DNA of 64,000 nucleotides. Source: Antarctobacter aquimaris. Lineage in GTDB: Bacteria > Pseudomonadota > Alphaproteobacteria > Rhodobacterales > Rhodobacteraceae. The position numbers and the translations under genes were made by a program. Location: assembly GCF_900184945.1 (NCBI RefSeq), contig NZ_FXYF01000006.1, positions 124,001 to 188,000 on the forward strand, given 5' to 3'. The notes beneath the pieces are model-generated. The model searched no databases. It was given only the letters and a program-made list of their open reading frames with translations, and was not told the DNA's origin. How positions within the stretch are numbered: position 1 is the first letter of the stretch; every line of letters starts with the position of its first letter. This document shows positions 19,350 to 28,626 of the stretch, in pieces.

Positions 19350-20051
19350 ATGAAGAAATCGGAAAAGAAACTCAGGCAGGCGATCATCGACCAGTGCCTG
19401 TTCATGAACGCCTGCGGGCTGAACCAGGGCACCTCGGGCAACATCTCGGCCCGCTACCACGACCGGATGCTCATCACCCCCTCGGCCACGCCCTACGACA
19501 AACTGACGCCCGAAATGATCGCCTCGATGCCCTTCGACGCGGACTACGGCACCTGGGACGGCCCGTTGAAGCCCTCGACCGAATGGCGCTTTCACTTCGA
19601 CATCCTCAAGAACCGCACCGACATGGGCGCGGTGGTCCACGCCCACCCGACCTACTGCACCGCGCTGGCCATGGCGCACAAGGAGATCCCGGCCGCGCAC
19701 TACATGATCGCGGCCTTCGGCGGCACCAACGTGCGCTGCGCCCCCTACGCGCGCTTCGGCTCGCCCGAGCTGTCGAAACTGGCCATCGAGGCGCTTGAGG
19801 GCCGCACCGCCTGCCTCTTGGCCAACCACGGCTCCATCGCCATGGGTGAAACCCTGGACAAGGCGATGTGGCGCGCGGTGGAACTGGAGACCATCGCCCG
19901 GCAGTACCACCTGTCCCTCTCGATCGGCGGCGGGCCGTTCATCCTGACCGACGACCAGATCGCCGAGACGATGGCGGCCTTCGGCTCCTACGGCGTGCAG
20001 GACGACTACAAGGACATCGCCGCCGGCACCAAACGCGAAGTCAAGGCATGA
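19350..20051 (+). CDS. Class II aldolase/adducin family protein (fuculose-phosphate aldolase-like)
   Basis: This 233-residue zinc-dependent aldolase or epimerase has the family's phosphate-binding motif GTSGNISARY near residue 27. A Glu in STEWRFHFDIL is the probable catalytic acid. Zinc ligands are His residues in VVHAHPTY and in LLANHGSIAMG. FucA-type members split ketose 1-phosphates into DHAP and a short aldehyde; AraD-type members epimerise pentulose phosphates. In this locus, cleavage of a phosphorylated ketose would link the kinase to GlpD-level triose phosphates and supply an aldehyde for the Fe-ADH. That link is inferred. ACAGGAG precedes the start. Confidence 0.85.
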   Translation: MKKSEKKLRQAIIDQCLFMNACGLNQGTSGNISARYHDRMLITPSATPYDKLTPEMIASMPFDADYGTWDGPLKPSTEWRFHFDILKNRTDMGAVVHAHPTYCTALAMAHKEIPAAHYMIAAFGGTNVRCAPYARFGSPELSKLAIEALEGRTACLLANHGSIAMGETLDKAMWRAVELETIARQYHLSLSIGGGPFILTDDQIAETMAAFGSYGVQDDYKDIAAGTKREVKA

Positions 20052-20067
20052 CACGGGGTTGCAAGAC

Positions 20068-21564
20068 ATGACGGAGACGGTGGACCTGCTGGTCATCGGC
20101 GGCGGGATCAACGGCGTCGGCGTCGCGCGCGACGCGGCGGGGCGCGGGCTGTCCGTGCTGCTGGCGGAAAAGGACGACCTGGGGCAAGGCACCTCGTCGC
20201 GCTCGGGCAAATACATCCACGGCGGGCTGCGCTACCTCGAATACTACGAATTCCGGCTGGTGCGCGAGGCGCTGACAGAACGCGAAGTGGTGCTGGAGGC
20301 AGCGCCACACCTGGCCTGGCCCTTGCGGCTGGTGCTGGTGCACAGCCCGGAACAGCGGCCGCGCTGGCTGATCCGGCTGGGCCTGTTCCTCTACGACCAC
20401 CTCGGCGGGCGCAAGCGCATCCCCGGCACGAAAAGCCTGCGGCTGGACCGCGCGCCCGAAGGCGAGGTGGTCAGGGACCGCTACCGCAACGCATTCGCCT
20501 ATTACGACGTCTGGTGCGACGACGCCCGCCTCGTGGTGCTGAACGCGCTCGACGCGGCCCGGCGCGGCGCGCAGATCCTGCCGCGCACCCGCGTCGCCTC
20601 GGCCCGCCGCGACGGCGACACCTGGCTGGCCATCCTCGACACCCCCGACGGCCCGCGCGAGATCCGCGCCCGCGCGCTGGTCAACACCGCCGGTCCCTGG
20701 GTCGAACAGGTGCTGGGCAATGTCGCCGGCGTCAACTCGGCCAAGCACATCCGCCTGGTCAAGGGCAGCCACATCGTCCTGAAACGCTGGTGGACCGGCG
20801 ACCACGGCTATGTCCTGCAAGCCCCGGACAAGCGGCTGATCTTCGTCAATCCCTACTTCGACGATCTCGCGCTGATCGGCACCACCGACATCCCCTTTGA
20901 CGGCAAACCCGAAGAGGTGCAGATCGAGGGCCATGAGGTCGATTACCTGCTCGGCATCCTCAACACCTACTTCAAGACCGAACTCACACCGCAGGACCTG
21001 GTCTGGGCCTATTCCGGCGTCCGCCCGCTGTTCGACGATGACGAGGCCAAGGGTGCCTCGGCCGTCACCCGCGACTACACCTTCGAACTGGACGGCGGTC
21101 AGGGGCGCGCGCCGATCCTGTCGGCCTTCGGCGGCAAGCTGACCACCTACCGCAAGCTGTCGGAGGCGGCGCTGGACCAACTCAGGCCCTTCTTCCCCCG
21201 GATGGGCAAGGACTGGACCGTGACCGCCCCGCTGCCCGGCGGCGACATCCCCGGTGCGGATTTCACCCGCTGGTTCATGGACTTCTGCGACCGCTGGCCC
21301 TGGCTGCCGCAGTCGCTGGCCACCCATTACGCGCGCTGCTACGGCACCGAGGCCGATAAACTGCTGGCGGGCGCGACCTCGCTGGCCGACCTTGGCACGC
21401 AGTTCGGCGGCGATTTTTTCGAACGCGAGGCGCGCTGGCTGATCCGCCACGAATGGGCCGCCAGCGCCGAGGACCTGCTGTTCCGCCGCACCAAGCACGG
21501 GGTTTTCCTCACCCCCGGCGAACAGGCCGGCGTCGCCGACTGGCTGGCGCGTCAAACCACCTGA
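20068..21564 (+). CDS. glpD: Glycerol-3-phosphate dehydrogenase (FAD), canonical GlpD type
   Basis: This 498-residue flavoprotein has the GlpD hallmarks: LLVIGGGINGVGVARDAAGRG (FAD), TSSRSGKYIHGGLRYLEYYEFRLV, and SAFGGKLTTYRKL before the C-terminal cap domain. It converts sn-glycerol 3-phosphate to DHAP and passes electrons to quinone at the inner membrane. It is nearer to the textbook GlpD than the first GlpD-like protein (13220-14920). ATG at 20068 is preferred to an upstream TTG at 20059. It follows the aldolase gene by 16 bases and precedes a permease pair. Another polyol phosphate could still be the true substrate. Confidence 0.85.
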   Translation: MTETVDLLVIGGGINGVGVARDAAGRGLSVLLAEKDDLGQGTSSRSGKYIHGGLRYLEYYEFRLVREALTEREVVLEAAPHLAWPLRLVLVHSPEQRPRWLIRLGLFLYDHLGGRKRIPGTKSLRLDRAPEGEVVRDRYRNAFAYYDVWCDDARLVVLNALDAARRGAQILPRTRVASARRDGDTWLAILDTPDGPREIRARALVNTAGPWVEQVLGNVAGVNSAKHIRLVKGSHIVLKRWWTGDHGYVLQAPDKRLIFVNPYFDDLALIGTTDIPFDGKPEEVQIEGHEVDYLLGILNTYFKTELTPQDLVWAYSGVRPLFDDDEAKGASAVTRDYTFELDGGQGRAPILSAFGGKLTTYRKLSEAALDQLRPFFPRMGKDWTVTAPLPGGDIPGADFTRWFMDFCDRWPWLPQSLATHYARCYGTEADKLLAGATSLADLGTQFGGDFFEREARWLIRHEWAASAEDLLFRRTKHGVFLTPGEQAGVADWLARQTT

Positions 21565-21591
21565 GCCAAGCCCCCCGCCACCGGAGAGACC

Positions 21592-22464
21592 ATGCACCCC
21601 CACGACAACCGCGCCTGGCTGTTCGTCCTGCCCGCCGCGCTGGTGCTGGGTTTCGTGGGGGTGATCCCGCTGGCGATCAACGCCTGGCACAGCCTGTTCG
21701 ACATCTTCACGCTGGAGCAGAAATTCTGGGTCGGCACCGAATGGTACACCGCCATCCTCGGCTCGGACCGGTTCTACCACAGCCTCGGCCGCAGCCTGAT
21801 GTTCTCGGCCGTGGTGATCGCCGTGCAGTTCCCGCTGGGCCTCGCCATCGCGCTGGCCCTGCCCAGGGACGGGCTGATGCGCGCGCTCTGCCTCGTGCTG
21901 CTGGCGGTGCCGCTGATGGTGCCGTGGAACATGATCCCGGCCATCTGGCTCAGCCTGATCAACCCCGACACCGGCTATGTCGGCCGCCTCATGGCCTGGG
22001 CCGGCATCGCCTTCGACTACAAGTTCACCGCCCTGCACACCTGGATCCTGCTGGTGGCGATGGACACCTGGCACTGGGTCGGGCTGGTGGCGATCCTGTC
22101 CTGCTCGGGCCTTGCCGCGATCGCGCCCAGCTACTACCAGGCCGCTGCCATCGACAGCGCGACCCGCTGGCAGGTCTTCCGCTTCATCGAACTGCCCAAG
22201 CTTGCCGCCGTGCTGACCATGGCGCTGCTGTTGCGCTTCATGGACAGTTTCATGATCTACACCGAGGCTTTCGGCATCAACGCGGGCGGTCCCAGCGGCG
22301 CAACCGCGTTCCTCTCGCTGGACCTCGGCGAAGAGATCAAGGCCTTCAACTACGGCCCCGCCGCCGCCCGCTCGGTGATCTATTTCGCGCTGGCTCTGGT
22401 GATCGTCTGGGGCTTCTGGCGGGCGCTGAACGCCCAGCGCGACGCGAACGAGGCCGCGCGATGA
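21592..22464 (+). CDS. ABC transporter permease (second set, GlpP paralogue)
   Basis: This 290-residue MalF-type permease has six membrane segments and the EAA loop YYQAAAIDSATRWQVFRFIELPKL near residues 181-204. It is a paralogue of the GlpP-like permease at 8391-9266. It sits at the end of the rightward gene set together with a second permease, but no binding protein or ATPase follows, and the next genes are for tryptophan breakdown. It may therefore borrow the ATPases and binding protein of the leftward operon, or partners encoded elsewhere. Confidence 0.87.
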   Translation: MHPHDNRAWLFVLPAALVLGFVGVIPLAINAWHSLFDIFTLEQKFWVGTEWYTAILGSDRFYHSLGRSLMFSAVVIAVQFPLGLAIALALPRDGLMRALCLVLLAVPLMVPWNMIPAIWLSLINPDTGYVGRLMAWAGIAFDYKFTALHTWILLVAMDTWHWVGLVAILSCSGLAAIAPSYYQAAAIDSATRWQVFRFIELPKLAAVLTMALLLRFMDSFMIYTEAFGINAGGPSGATAFLSLDLGEEIKAFNYGPAAARSVIYFALALVIVWGFWRALNAQRDANEAAR

Positions 22465-23249
22465 AACGCCTGCTCGGCCCCCTCGGCTTTCTTGCCCTTG
22501 CCACCTTTGTCCTGCTGCCGCTGGCGCAGGTGATCCAGCTGAGTTTCACCAACACCCTGCCGCGCGACAACATGGCCCGCGGTGCGCTGACGCTGCAAAA
22601 CTACGCCAACGTCTTTGCGACCGAACGTCTGGCGGATTCCCTGCTGAACTCCACCCTCTACGTCTGCCTCAACGTCGCCCTTTCCATCGCCGTCGCCCTG
22701 CCCGCCGCCTACGCCTTTTCTAGGTTCCGCTTTCGCGGCGACCGGCTGGCCTTCTTCGCGCTGCTGGCCTTTCGCGTCACACCCCCTGTCGTCCTGTCGC
22801 TCCCGGTCTTTCTGCTGTTCGCCCGGGTCGACCTGCTGAACACCCCGGTCGGTGTCGCGCTGGTGCATTGCGTCTTCAACGTGCCCATCGCCATCTGGAT
22901 CCTCGAAAGCTTCATCTCCGCCGTCCCCCGCGAATACGATGAGACCGCCTTTCTGGATGGCCACTCCACCCCCGGCTTCCTGGTCCGCCGCCTGATCCCC
23001 GTCATCGCCCCCGGCATCGGCGCCACCGCCTTTTTCTGCTTTGTCTTCTCCTGGGTCGAGGTCGTCTTTGCCCGCACCCTGACGATCACCGACGGCAAGC
23101 CGATCACCACCGCGATCACCTCGCTCTTTGGCTTTCGCACCGACATCGGCCTTGTCATGGCGATGACCACGCTGTCGCTGATCCCCGGCCTCGCGATGAT
23201 CTGGCTGGTGCGCAACCACATCTCGCGCGGCTTCACCATCCGCGTCTGA
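22461..23249 (+). CDS. ABC transporter permease (second set, GlpQ paralogue)
   Basis: This 262-residue MalG-type permease overlaps the previous permease gene by four bases (ATGA). The EAA loop is EYDETAFLDGHSTPGFLVRRLIP near residues 158-180. It resembles the GlpQ-like permease at 7543-8394 in its middle and C-terminal segments. It closes the second, incomplete transporter set. Pore formation with the product of 21592-22464 is the expected role. Confidence 0.87.
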   Translation: MKRLLGPLGFLALATFVLLPLAQVIQLSFTNTLPRDNMARGALTLQNYANVFATERLADSLLNSTLYVCLNVALSIAVALPAAYAFSRFRFRGDRLAFFALLAFRVTPPVVLSLPVFLLFARVDLLNTPVGVALVHCVFNVPIAIWILESFISAVPREYDETAFLDGHSTPGFLVRRLIPVIAPGIGATAFFCFVFSWVEVVFARTLTITDGKPITTAITSLFGFRTDIGLVMAMTTLSLIPGLAMIWLVRNHISRGFTIRV

Positions 23250-23319
23250 TGCCCCGCCACCCTTGCGGCGCGGGCCGATTTCCGGCAACCCTCCAAGCGT
23301 CCGCAACACGAGAGCCGCC

Positions 23320-24156
23320 ATGACCCAGCCCACCGACCCCGCCCAGGACGGCGCAAGGATGGATTTCGCCGGGGCCATGTCCTATGGCGACTACCTGCAC
23401 ATCGACCCGCTGCTGTCGCAGCAGCACTGCCTCAGCGACGCGCATGACGAGCTGCTGTTCATCATCCAGCACCAGACCTCGGAATTGTGGATGAAGCTGG
23501 TGATCCACGAACTGACCGCCGCCCGCTCTGCGCTGACCCAGGGCGACATGCCCCGCATGTTCAAGGTGCTGGCCCGCGTCTCGCGCATCTTCGAACAGCT
23601 CAACAGCCAGTGGGAGGTGCTGCGCACCATGACCCCCGCCGACTACACCCGCTTTCGCGAGTCGCTGGGGCCGTCCTCGGGCTTTCAGTCCTGGCAGTAC
23701 CGGCTGATCGAATTCATCCTCGGCAACCGCAACACCCACATGCTGCGCCCGCACGAACATGTGCCGCAGGTCCACGCCCGCCTGACCGCCGAACTGGCCC
23801 GCCCCAGCTTTTACGACGAGGTCACAGCCCACCTGTTCCGCACGCTCGACGGCAACACCGACGCCATGCCCACCCCTGTCCTCGACAAACCGCACGAGGA
23901 ACACCCCGACATCCGCGCCCGGTGGAAAATCGTCTACCAGGACATCGACACCCACTGGACGCTGTATGAACTGGCGGAAAAGCTGGTGGACCTCGAGGAT
24001 TACTTCCGCCGCTGGCGCTTCAACCACGTCACCACGGTCGAACGCGTCATCGGCTTCAAGCGCGGCACCGGCGGCACCTCCGGCGTGCAATACCTGCGTC
24101 GCATGCTCGAGGTCGAGCTTTTCCCCGAACTCTGGCACCTGCGAGGCGAACTGTGA
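23320..24156 (+). CDS. kynA: Tryptophan 2,3-dioxygenase
   Basis: This 278-residue heme enzyme opens the indole ring of L-tryptophan to give N-formylkynurenine, the first step of the kynurenine pathway. The family signatures are complete: IIQHQTSELWMKLVIHEL with the substrate-side histidine, SGFQSWQYRLIEF, and RWRFNHVTTVERVIGFKRG with the heme-ligand histidine, then GTGGTSGVQYL. The start at 23320 is chosen for homology of the N-terminus (MDFAGAMSYGDYL); a 19-residue upstream extension is unlikely. It overlaps kynU by four bases. Kynurenine formamidase is not in the window. Confidence 0.95.
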   Translation: MTQPTDPAQDGARMDFAGAMSYGDYLHIDPLLSQQHCLSDAHDELLFIIQHQTSELWMKLVIHELTAARSALTQGDMPRMFKVLARVSRIFEQLNSQWEVLRTMTPADYTRFRESLGPSSGFQSWQYRLIEFILGNRNTHMLRPHEHVPQVHARLTAELARPSFYDEVTAHLFRTLDGNTDAMPTPVLDKPHEEHPDIRARWKIVYQDIDTHWTLYELAEKLVDLEDYFRRWRFNHVTTVERVIGFKRGTGGTSGVQYLRRMLEVELFPELWHLRGEL

Positions 24157-25340
24157 CCCTGCCCAGAAAACACCTCTTCGACCTGCCCCCGGGCGTGATC
24201 TACCTCGATGGCAACTCGCTCGGCCCCCTGCCCAAAGGGGCGGCAGAGCGTGCCCAGCGCACCATCACCGACGAATGGGGCGGGCAGCTGATCCGCGCCT
24301 GGAACAGCGCCGGCTGGATGGCGCTGCCGCAACAGGTGGGCGACCGCATCGCCGGGCTGATCGGCGCGGCCCCGGGCAGCGTCGCCACCGGCGACACCCT
24401 GTCGATCAAGGTCTACCAGGCCCTTGCGGCGGCGCTGAAGATGCGCCCCGACCGCCGGGTGATCCTGTCCGACAGCGGCAACTTTCCCTCCGATCTCTAC
24501 ATGGCGCAGGGGCTGATCGGCACCATCGACAAGGGGTATGAGCTGCGCACCCCCGCGCCGCAGGACGTGGCCGAGGCGATCACCGAAGAGGTCGCCGTCG
24601 TCATGCTGACACAGGTCGACTACCGCTCGGGCCGGATGCACGACATGGCCGCGATCACCGCCCGGGCCCATGCCGTCGGCGCGGTGATGATCTGGGATCT
24701 CGCCCACAGCGCGGGCGCGGTGCCGGTGGACCTGGCCGGCTCCAACGCCGAATTTGCCGTCGGCTGCACCTACAAATACCTCAACGGCGGCCCCGGCGCG
24801 CCCGCCTTCATCTACGTCCGCCCCGACATCGTCGACAACATCCAGCCCGCGCTGTCCGGCTGGCTGGGCCACGACGCGCCCTTCGCCATGGAGCCGGAGT
24901 ATCGCCCCGCCATGGCCACCGAACGGATGCGCGTCGGCACCCCGCCGATCGTGCAGCTGGTCCTGCTCGACGCCGCACTCGACGCCTGGGAAGGTGTCTC
25001 GATGGCGGAGGTCCGCGCCGCCTCGCAGGTGCTGTCCGAGCGGTTCATACGAGAGGTCGAGGCCCGCTGCCCCACCCTGCGACTGGCCTCGCCGCGCGAC
25101 CCGCAGGCGCGCGGCAGCCAGGTCTCCTTTGCCTTCGACCACGGCTACGCCGCCATGCAGGCGCTGATCGACCGGGGCGTGATCGGCGATTTCCGCGCCC
25201 CCGACATCATGCGCTTTGGCTTCACGCCGCTCTACCTGGATGAGGCCGACGTGGTGCGCGCGGCCGAGATCCTTGAAGAGGTGATCGGCCAGGAACTCTG
25301 GCGCGACCCGAAATACCAGACCCGTTCGCGGGTGACCTGA
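24153..25340 (+). CDS. kynU: Kynureninase
   Basis: This 395-residue PLP enzyme cleaves kynurenine to anthranilate and alanine. The N-terminal IYLDGNSLGPLP motif is typical. VMIWDLAHSAGAVPVDL holds the aspartate that contacts the PLP ring, and CTYKYLNGGPGAPAF holds the Schiff-base lysine. Translation starts with GTG inside the kynA stop (GTGA overlap), so the two are coupled. The 3' end overlaps the thioesterase gene start by one base. Confidence 0.95.
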   Translation: MTLPRKHLFDLPPGVIYLDGNSLGPLPKGAAERAQRTITDEWGGQLIRAWNSAGWMALPQQVGDRIAGLIGAAPGSVATGDTLSIKVYQALAAALKMRPDRRVILSDSGNFPSDLYMAQGLIGTIDKGYELRTPAPQDVAEAITEEVAVVMLTQVDYRSGRMHDMAAITARAHAVGAVMIWDLAHSAGAVPVDLAGSNAEFAVGCTYKYLNGGPGAPAFIYVRPDIVDNIQPALSGWLGHDAPFAMEPEYRPAMATERMRVGTPPIVQLVLLDAALDAWEGVSMAEVRAASQVLSERFIREVEARCPTLRLASPRDPQARGSQVSFAFDHGYAAMQALIDRGVIGDFRAPDIMRFGFTPLYLDEADVVRAAEILEEVIGQELWRDPKYQTRSRVT

Positions 25341-25747
25341 TGCATTTCACCCTGCGCCAGAAGGTGCTGTTCAAACACTGCGATCCGGCCGGGATCGTGT
25401 TCTTTCCGCGCTACGCCGAGATGGTCAACGACGCGGTCGAGGCGCTGTTCGACGAGGCGCTGGATTGGCCTTTCCAGGTGATGCACCCCGACGCCGGGGT
25501 GCCCACCGCCGCCATCGCCATGCAGTTCACCGCACCCAGCCGCCACGGCGAAATGCTGGACCTGAACATCACCATTCAGCGCATCGGCCGCAGTAGCCTG
25601 ACCTTGCAGACGGTCGCGGTCTGTGGGGCGGAAACACGCTTCACCGCCGATCAGACCATCGTCTGCATCGACGGCGCGGGCCGCCCGCATCCCTGGCCAC
25701 AGCGCGTGCGGGACCGGATCGAAAAACTGCTGGAGACTGCGACCTGA
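25340..25747 (+). CDS. Acyl-CoA thioesterase, 4-hydroxybenzoyl-CoA thioesterase family
   Basis: This 135-residue single hotdog domain has the family motif HCDPAGIVFFPRYAEMVNDAVEALF, whose aspartate is catalytic in 4-hydroxybenzoyl-CoA thioesterase. It is translationally coupled to kynU (TGATG). Because kynureninase yields anthranilate, hydrolysis of an aromatic acyl-CoA such as anthraniloyl-CoA is an attractive idea, but the substrate is not proven by the sequence. Confidence 0.85.
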   Translation: MHFTLRQKVLFKHCDPAGIVFFPRYAEMVNDAVEALFDEALDWPFQVMHPDAGVPTAAIAMQFTAPSRHGEMLDLNITIQRIGRSSLTLQTVAVCGAETRFTADQTIVCIDGAGRPHPWPQRVRDRIEKLLETAT

Positions 25748-26230
25748 GAGGGCGCGAATCGTCCAACCGGCCCTGTGCGGAGGCAAGGCGCGCCACGGAC
25801 AGGGCCGGGTCGCACCTCTCGTGGCGCATGAACATTCAGATGCAAAGCATTGATAAGATATCTCTTTCATCAGCGCTTTCATCCTCCACTTGCCTACCCC
25901 GACTCGCGTGAATTCCGGCGAAACCCGACCGCGAAAAAAGGACCGGAACATCACCCCGCACCCTGTCGGCCTCGGGGCGCCTCACGCAGCCGACCAGCGC
26001 TCTGCCCTGCGAAAAGATCGGCTTTCGGAAGCTCTAACTGAAAAACCCGCCATAATACCCTGAAAAAATTGCATAAAGACAATTCGCACGCACCCGCGAA
26101 ACCCCGAAACCGCATCGCCCCCCTGGCCCGACCTCACCGCACCAAAGCCGCCCGGCACCACATCCGCCTTGCCAAGGGCCGTCCAGAGCGCCTATCGCAC
26201 CCCTGCAACTGCCGGCAGGCCCATCGCCCC
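25748..26230. other. Intergenic region after the kynurenine operon
   Basis: This 483-base gap has no convincing gene. Its main feature is a long hairpin near the left end, listed separately. A short AT-rich patch around 25850-25870 could hold a promoter for the Kdo transferase gene. The Kdo-transferase frame stays open upstream to 26069, but that part does not resemble the family. Confidence 0.5.
25767..25808 (+). terminator. Terminator-like hairpin after the kynurenine operon
   Basis: CCGGCCCTGT and ACAGGGCCGG form a perfect 10-bp stem around a 22-base GC-rich loop, 20 bases past the thioesterase stop. There is no U-tract. Confidence 0.45.
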
Positions 26231-27451
26231 GTGTTCCTCTATCGCCTCCTTGTCAGCGTCTTCGCCATCGTCACCCTGTGGCGCGCCTTTCGCGCCGGGG
26301 GGCTGGCGGCGATGCGCGACCGGCTGTCGCCCGGACCGGCCCCGGCAGGCCCGCATGTCTGGCTGCACGGCGCCTCGAACGGCGAACTGGCCTCGGTGAA
26401 ACCGCTGCTCGACGCGATGATCGCCGCCCGCCCGGACCTGCGCTGGCTGATCACTGCCAACACCGACACCGGCGTCGCGCTGGCCCGGGGCTGGGACCTG
26501 CCGCGCACCTCCGTCCACCTCGCCCCCATCGACCTGCGCGGCCCCGCCAAACGCACCATGCGCCTCTGGCACGTCACCGCCCACATCGCGCTGGAGTCCG
26601 AGCTCTGGCCGAACCGCATCCTCGCCTGCCCCGGCCCCACCGTCCTGCTGGGCGCACGCATGACGCCCGGCACCGCCCGCACCTGGGCGCGCTTTCCCCG
26701 CCTGACCCGGCGCATGCTGGCACGCGTCCGCTACGCCTCGGCGCAGGACGCAGGCTCCGCCGACCGCCTCGCAGCACTAGGCCTGCCACCGCAGGCGCGC
26801 GGCCCCATCGTCGACCTCAAGGCCTTCTACGATCCGCCCCCGATCCCCGAGGACCCGACGCTCACCGCCGCCTATCCTCGCGCCCGCACCTGGCTTGCCG
26901 CCTCCACCCACGCGGGCGAGGAGGAGACCGTGCTCGACGCCCACAAGGCCCTCCTGATACAGCACCCGCACCTCAAACTCATCCTCGCCCCGCGCCACCC
27001 GCGCCGCGCCGAGGAGATCGCCGCAGCCGCCCACACACGCGGCCTCACCTGCGCCCGCCGCAGCCTCGACCAGTCGCCCGAGACGGCGCAGGTCTACATC
27101 GCCGACACCATGGGCGAGATGCCGCGCTGGTACGCCCGCGCCGGCCGCGTCTTCATCGGCGGCACGCTGACCGACCGGGGCGGCCACACCCCCTATGAGC
27201 CCGCCGCCTTTGGCGCGGCCCTTCTGCACGGCCCCGATACGGCCAATTTCGCCGCCGCCTTCGCTCGCCTGGCCGAGGCCAAGGCGGCCTATGAAATCGA
27301 CGACGCCGAAACCCTCGCCGCCGCCCTCGCCGCCCTCACCGACGCCGAAGCGCAGGCGACCGCCGGGCAGGCCGCGCAGCAGGCGCTGCGGCAGGAGGCC
27401 GACCCGGTCGCCGTGATCACACCCGTTCTCGCCCTGCTGCCAAAGGCGTGA
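26231..27451 (+). CDS. waaA: 3-deoxy-D-manno-octulosonic acid transferase (Kdo transferase)
   Basis: This is a 406-residue inner-membrane-anchored glycosyltransferase that adds Kdo to lipid A precursors. The N-terminal anchor FLYRLLVSVFAIVTLW is followed by the family motifs VWLHGASNGELASVKPLL, LITANTDTG, HIALESELWPN and, near the C-terminus, FIGGTLTDRGGHTPYEPAAFG. The GTG at 26231 places the anchor at the N-terminus as in the family. A longer frame from TTG at 26069 would add 54 unrelated residues, and neither start has a good ribosome site. No other lipid A genes are adjacent. Confidence 0.87.
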   Translation: MFLYRLLVSVFAIVTLWRAFRAGGLAAMRDRLSPGPAPAGPHVWLHGASNGELASVKPLLDAMIAARPDLRWLITANTDTGVALARGWDLPRTSVHLAPIDLRGPAKRTMRLWHVTAHIALESELWPNRILACPGPTVLLGARMTPGTARTWARFPRLTRRMLARVRYASAQDAGSADRLAALGLPPQARGPIVDLKAFYDPPPIPEDPTLTAAYPRARTWLAASTHAGEEETVLDAHKALLIQHPHLKLILAPRHPRRAEEIAAAAHTRGLTCARRSLDQSPETAQVYIADTMGEMPRWYARAGRVFIGGTLTDRGGHTPYEPAAFGAALLHGPDTANFAAAFARLAEAKAAYEIDDAETLAAALAALTDAEAQATAGQAAQQALRQEADPVAVITPVLALLPKA

Positions 27452-27513
27452 GCGAACTTGAAATCCGGTCAGATATGTTTACCTTTGCAGGACTGTTCCA
27501 TCGGAGACCGGCG

Positions 27514-27954
27514 ATGATCCAGTACAGTCTCAAATGCGCCGACGGGCACCAGTTCGACAGCTGGTTCCAGTCCGCCTCCGCCTTTGACAAGCTTCAGGCC
27601 GCGGGCCATGTCGCCTGCGCCGTCTGCGGCTCGGGCGAGGTGTCCAAGGCGCTGATGGCACCGCGCGTCTCGCACGGCGAGCACGGCGAGCAGGTCAAGA
27701 CCGACGCGCCGAAACCGCTCACCGCCCCCGCCAATCCCGCCGAACAGGCGCTGGCCCGGCTGCGCGCCCACGTCGAGGCGCATTCCGACTATGTCGGCAC
27801 CCGCTTTGCGCAGGAGGCCCGCGCCATGCACCTGGGCGAAACCCCCGAACGCCCGATCTGGGGCGAGGCCCGCCGCGAAGACGCCAAGGCCCTGCTCGAA
27901 GACGGCATCCCGGTTGCCCCGCTGCCCTTCACCCCGACGCGAAAGAGCAACTAG
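27514..27954 (+). CDS. DUF1178 family protein
   Basis: This 146-residue protein begins MIQYSLKCADGHQFDSWFQSA, the conserved start of DUF1178. It has a zinc-ribbon-like pair of cysteines in CAVCGSGEVSKALMAPRV. Function is unknown; the family is widespread in alphaproteobacteria. The start at 27514 has GGAG upstream; the frame continues upstream to 27448 but those residues do not match the family. Confidence 0.83.
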   Translation: MIQYSLKCADGHQFDSWFQSASAFDKLQAAGHVACAVCGSGEVSKALMAPRVSHGEHGEQVKTDAPKPLTAPANPAEQALARLRAHVEAHSDYVGTRFAQEARAMHLGETPERPIWGEARREDAKALLEDGIPVAPLPFTPTRKSN

Positions 27955-27981
27955 TCGGCCGCAACCGACCGGAGGACCCCC

Positions 27982-28626
27982 ATGCAGCTCCTGATCACGG
28001 GCGCCAACCGCGGCATCGGCGCGGCGCTGAAAACGGCCTTTTCCGCCCGCGGCGACCGCGTGCTGGCAACGGCCCGGACCGCAGAGGGGTTCCTGCCGCT
28101 CGATGTCGCCGACCCGCAGTCGCACCGCGCCCTGGCCGACCGGCTCGAGGGCGAGGCGATCGACACGCTGGTCTGCAACGCCGGCGTCTACCTCGACAAG
28201 GGCCAGCGCCTGGCCGATGGCTACCCGCCGGACATATGGGCGCAGACCTTCGCGGTGAACGTCACGGGCGTGTTCCTGACCGTCCAGGCGCTGCTGCCGA
28301 ACCTGAAACGGGGCACCGCCCCGCGCATCGCGATCATCTCGTCGCAGATGGCCTCGCAGACCCGCGCGCCGGGCGGCAGCTACATCTACCGCGCCTCCAA
28401 GGCGGCGGCGCTGAACCTCGGCCGCAACCTCGCCGCCGATCTGAAACCGCAGGGCATCGCCGTGGGCATCTACCACCCCGGCTGGGTGCGCACCGACATG
28501 GGCGGCGGCGGCGCCGACATCGACACCGACGAGGCCGCGCGCGGCCTGGTGGCGCGGATCGACGCGCTGGGCCTCAGCACCACCGGCTGCTTTGAAACCT
28601 GGGACGGCCGCGCCCACCCCTTCTAG
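27982..28626 (+). CDS. Short-chain dehydrogenase/reductase family protein
   Basis: This 214-residue Rossmann-fold oxidoreductase has the NAD(P) motif TGANRGIGAAL (residues 6-16), CNAGVY, catalytic Ser in IISSQM, and YxxxK in YIYRASK. It is at the short end of classical SDRs. The substrate is unknown. It follows the DUF1178 gene by 27 bases with a GGAGG ribosome site, so the two may be cotranscribed. Confidence 0.88.
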   Translation: MQLLITGANRGIGAALKTAFSARGDRVLATARTAEGFLPLDVADPQSHRALADRLEGEAIDTLVCNAGVYLDKGQRLADGYPPDIWAQTFAVNVTGVFLTVQALLPNLKRGTAPRIAIISSQMASQTRAPGGSYIYRASKAAALNLGRNLAADLKPQGIAVGIYHPGWVRTDMGGGGADIDTDEAARGLVARIDALGLSTTGCFETWDGRAHPF

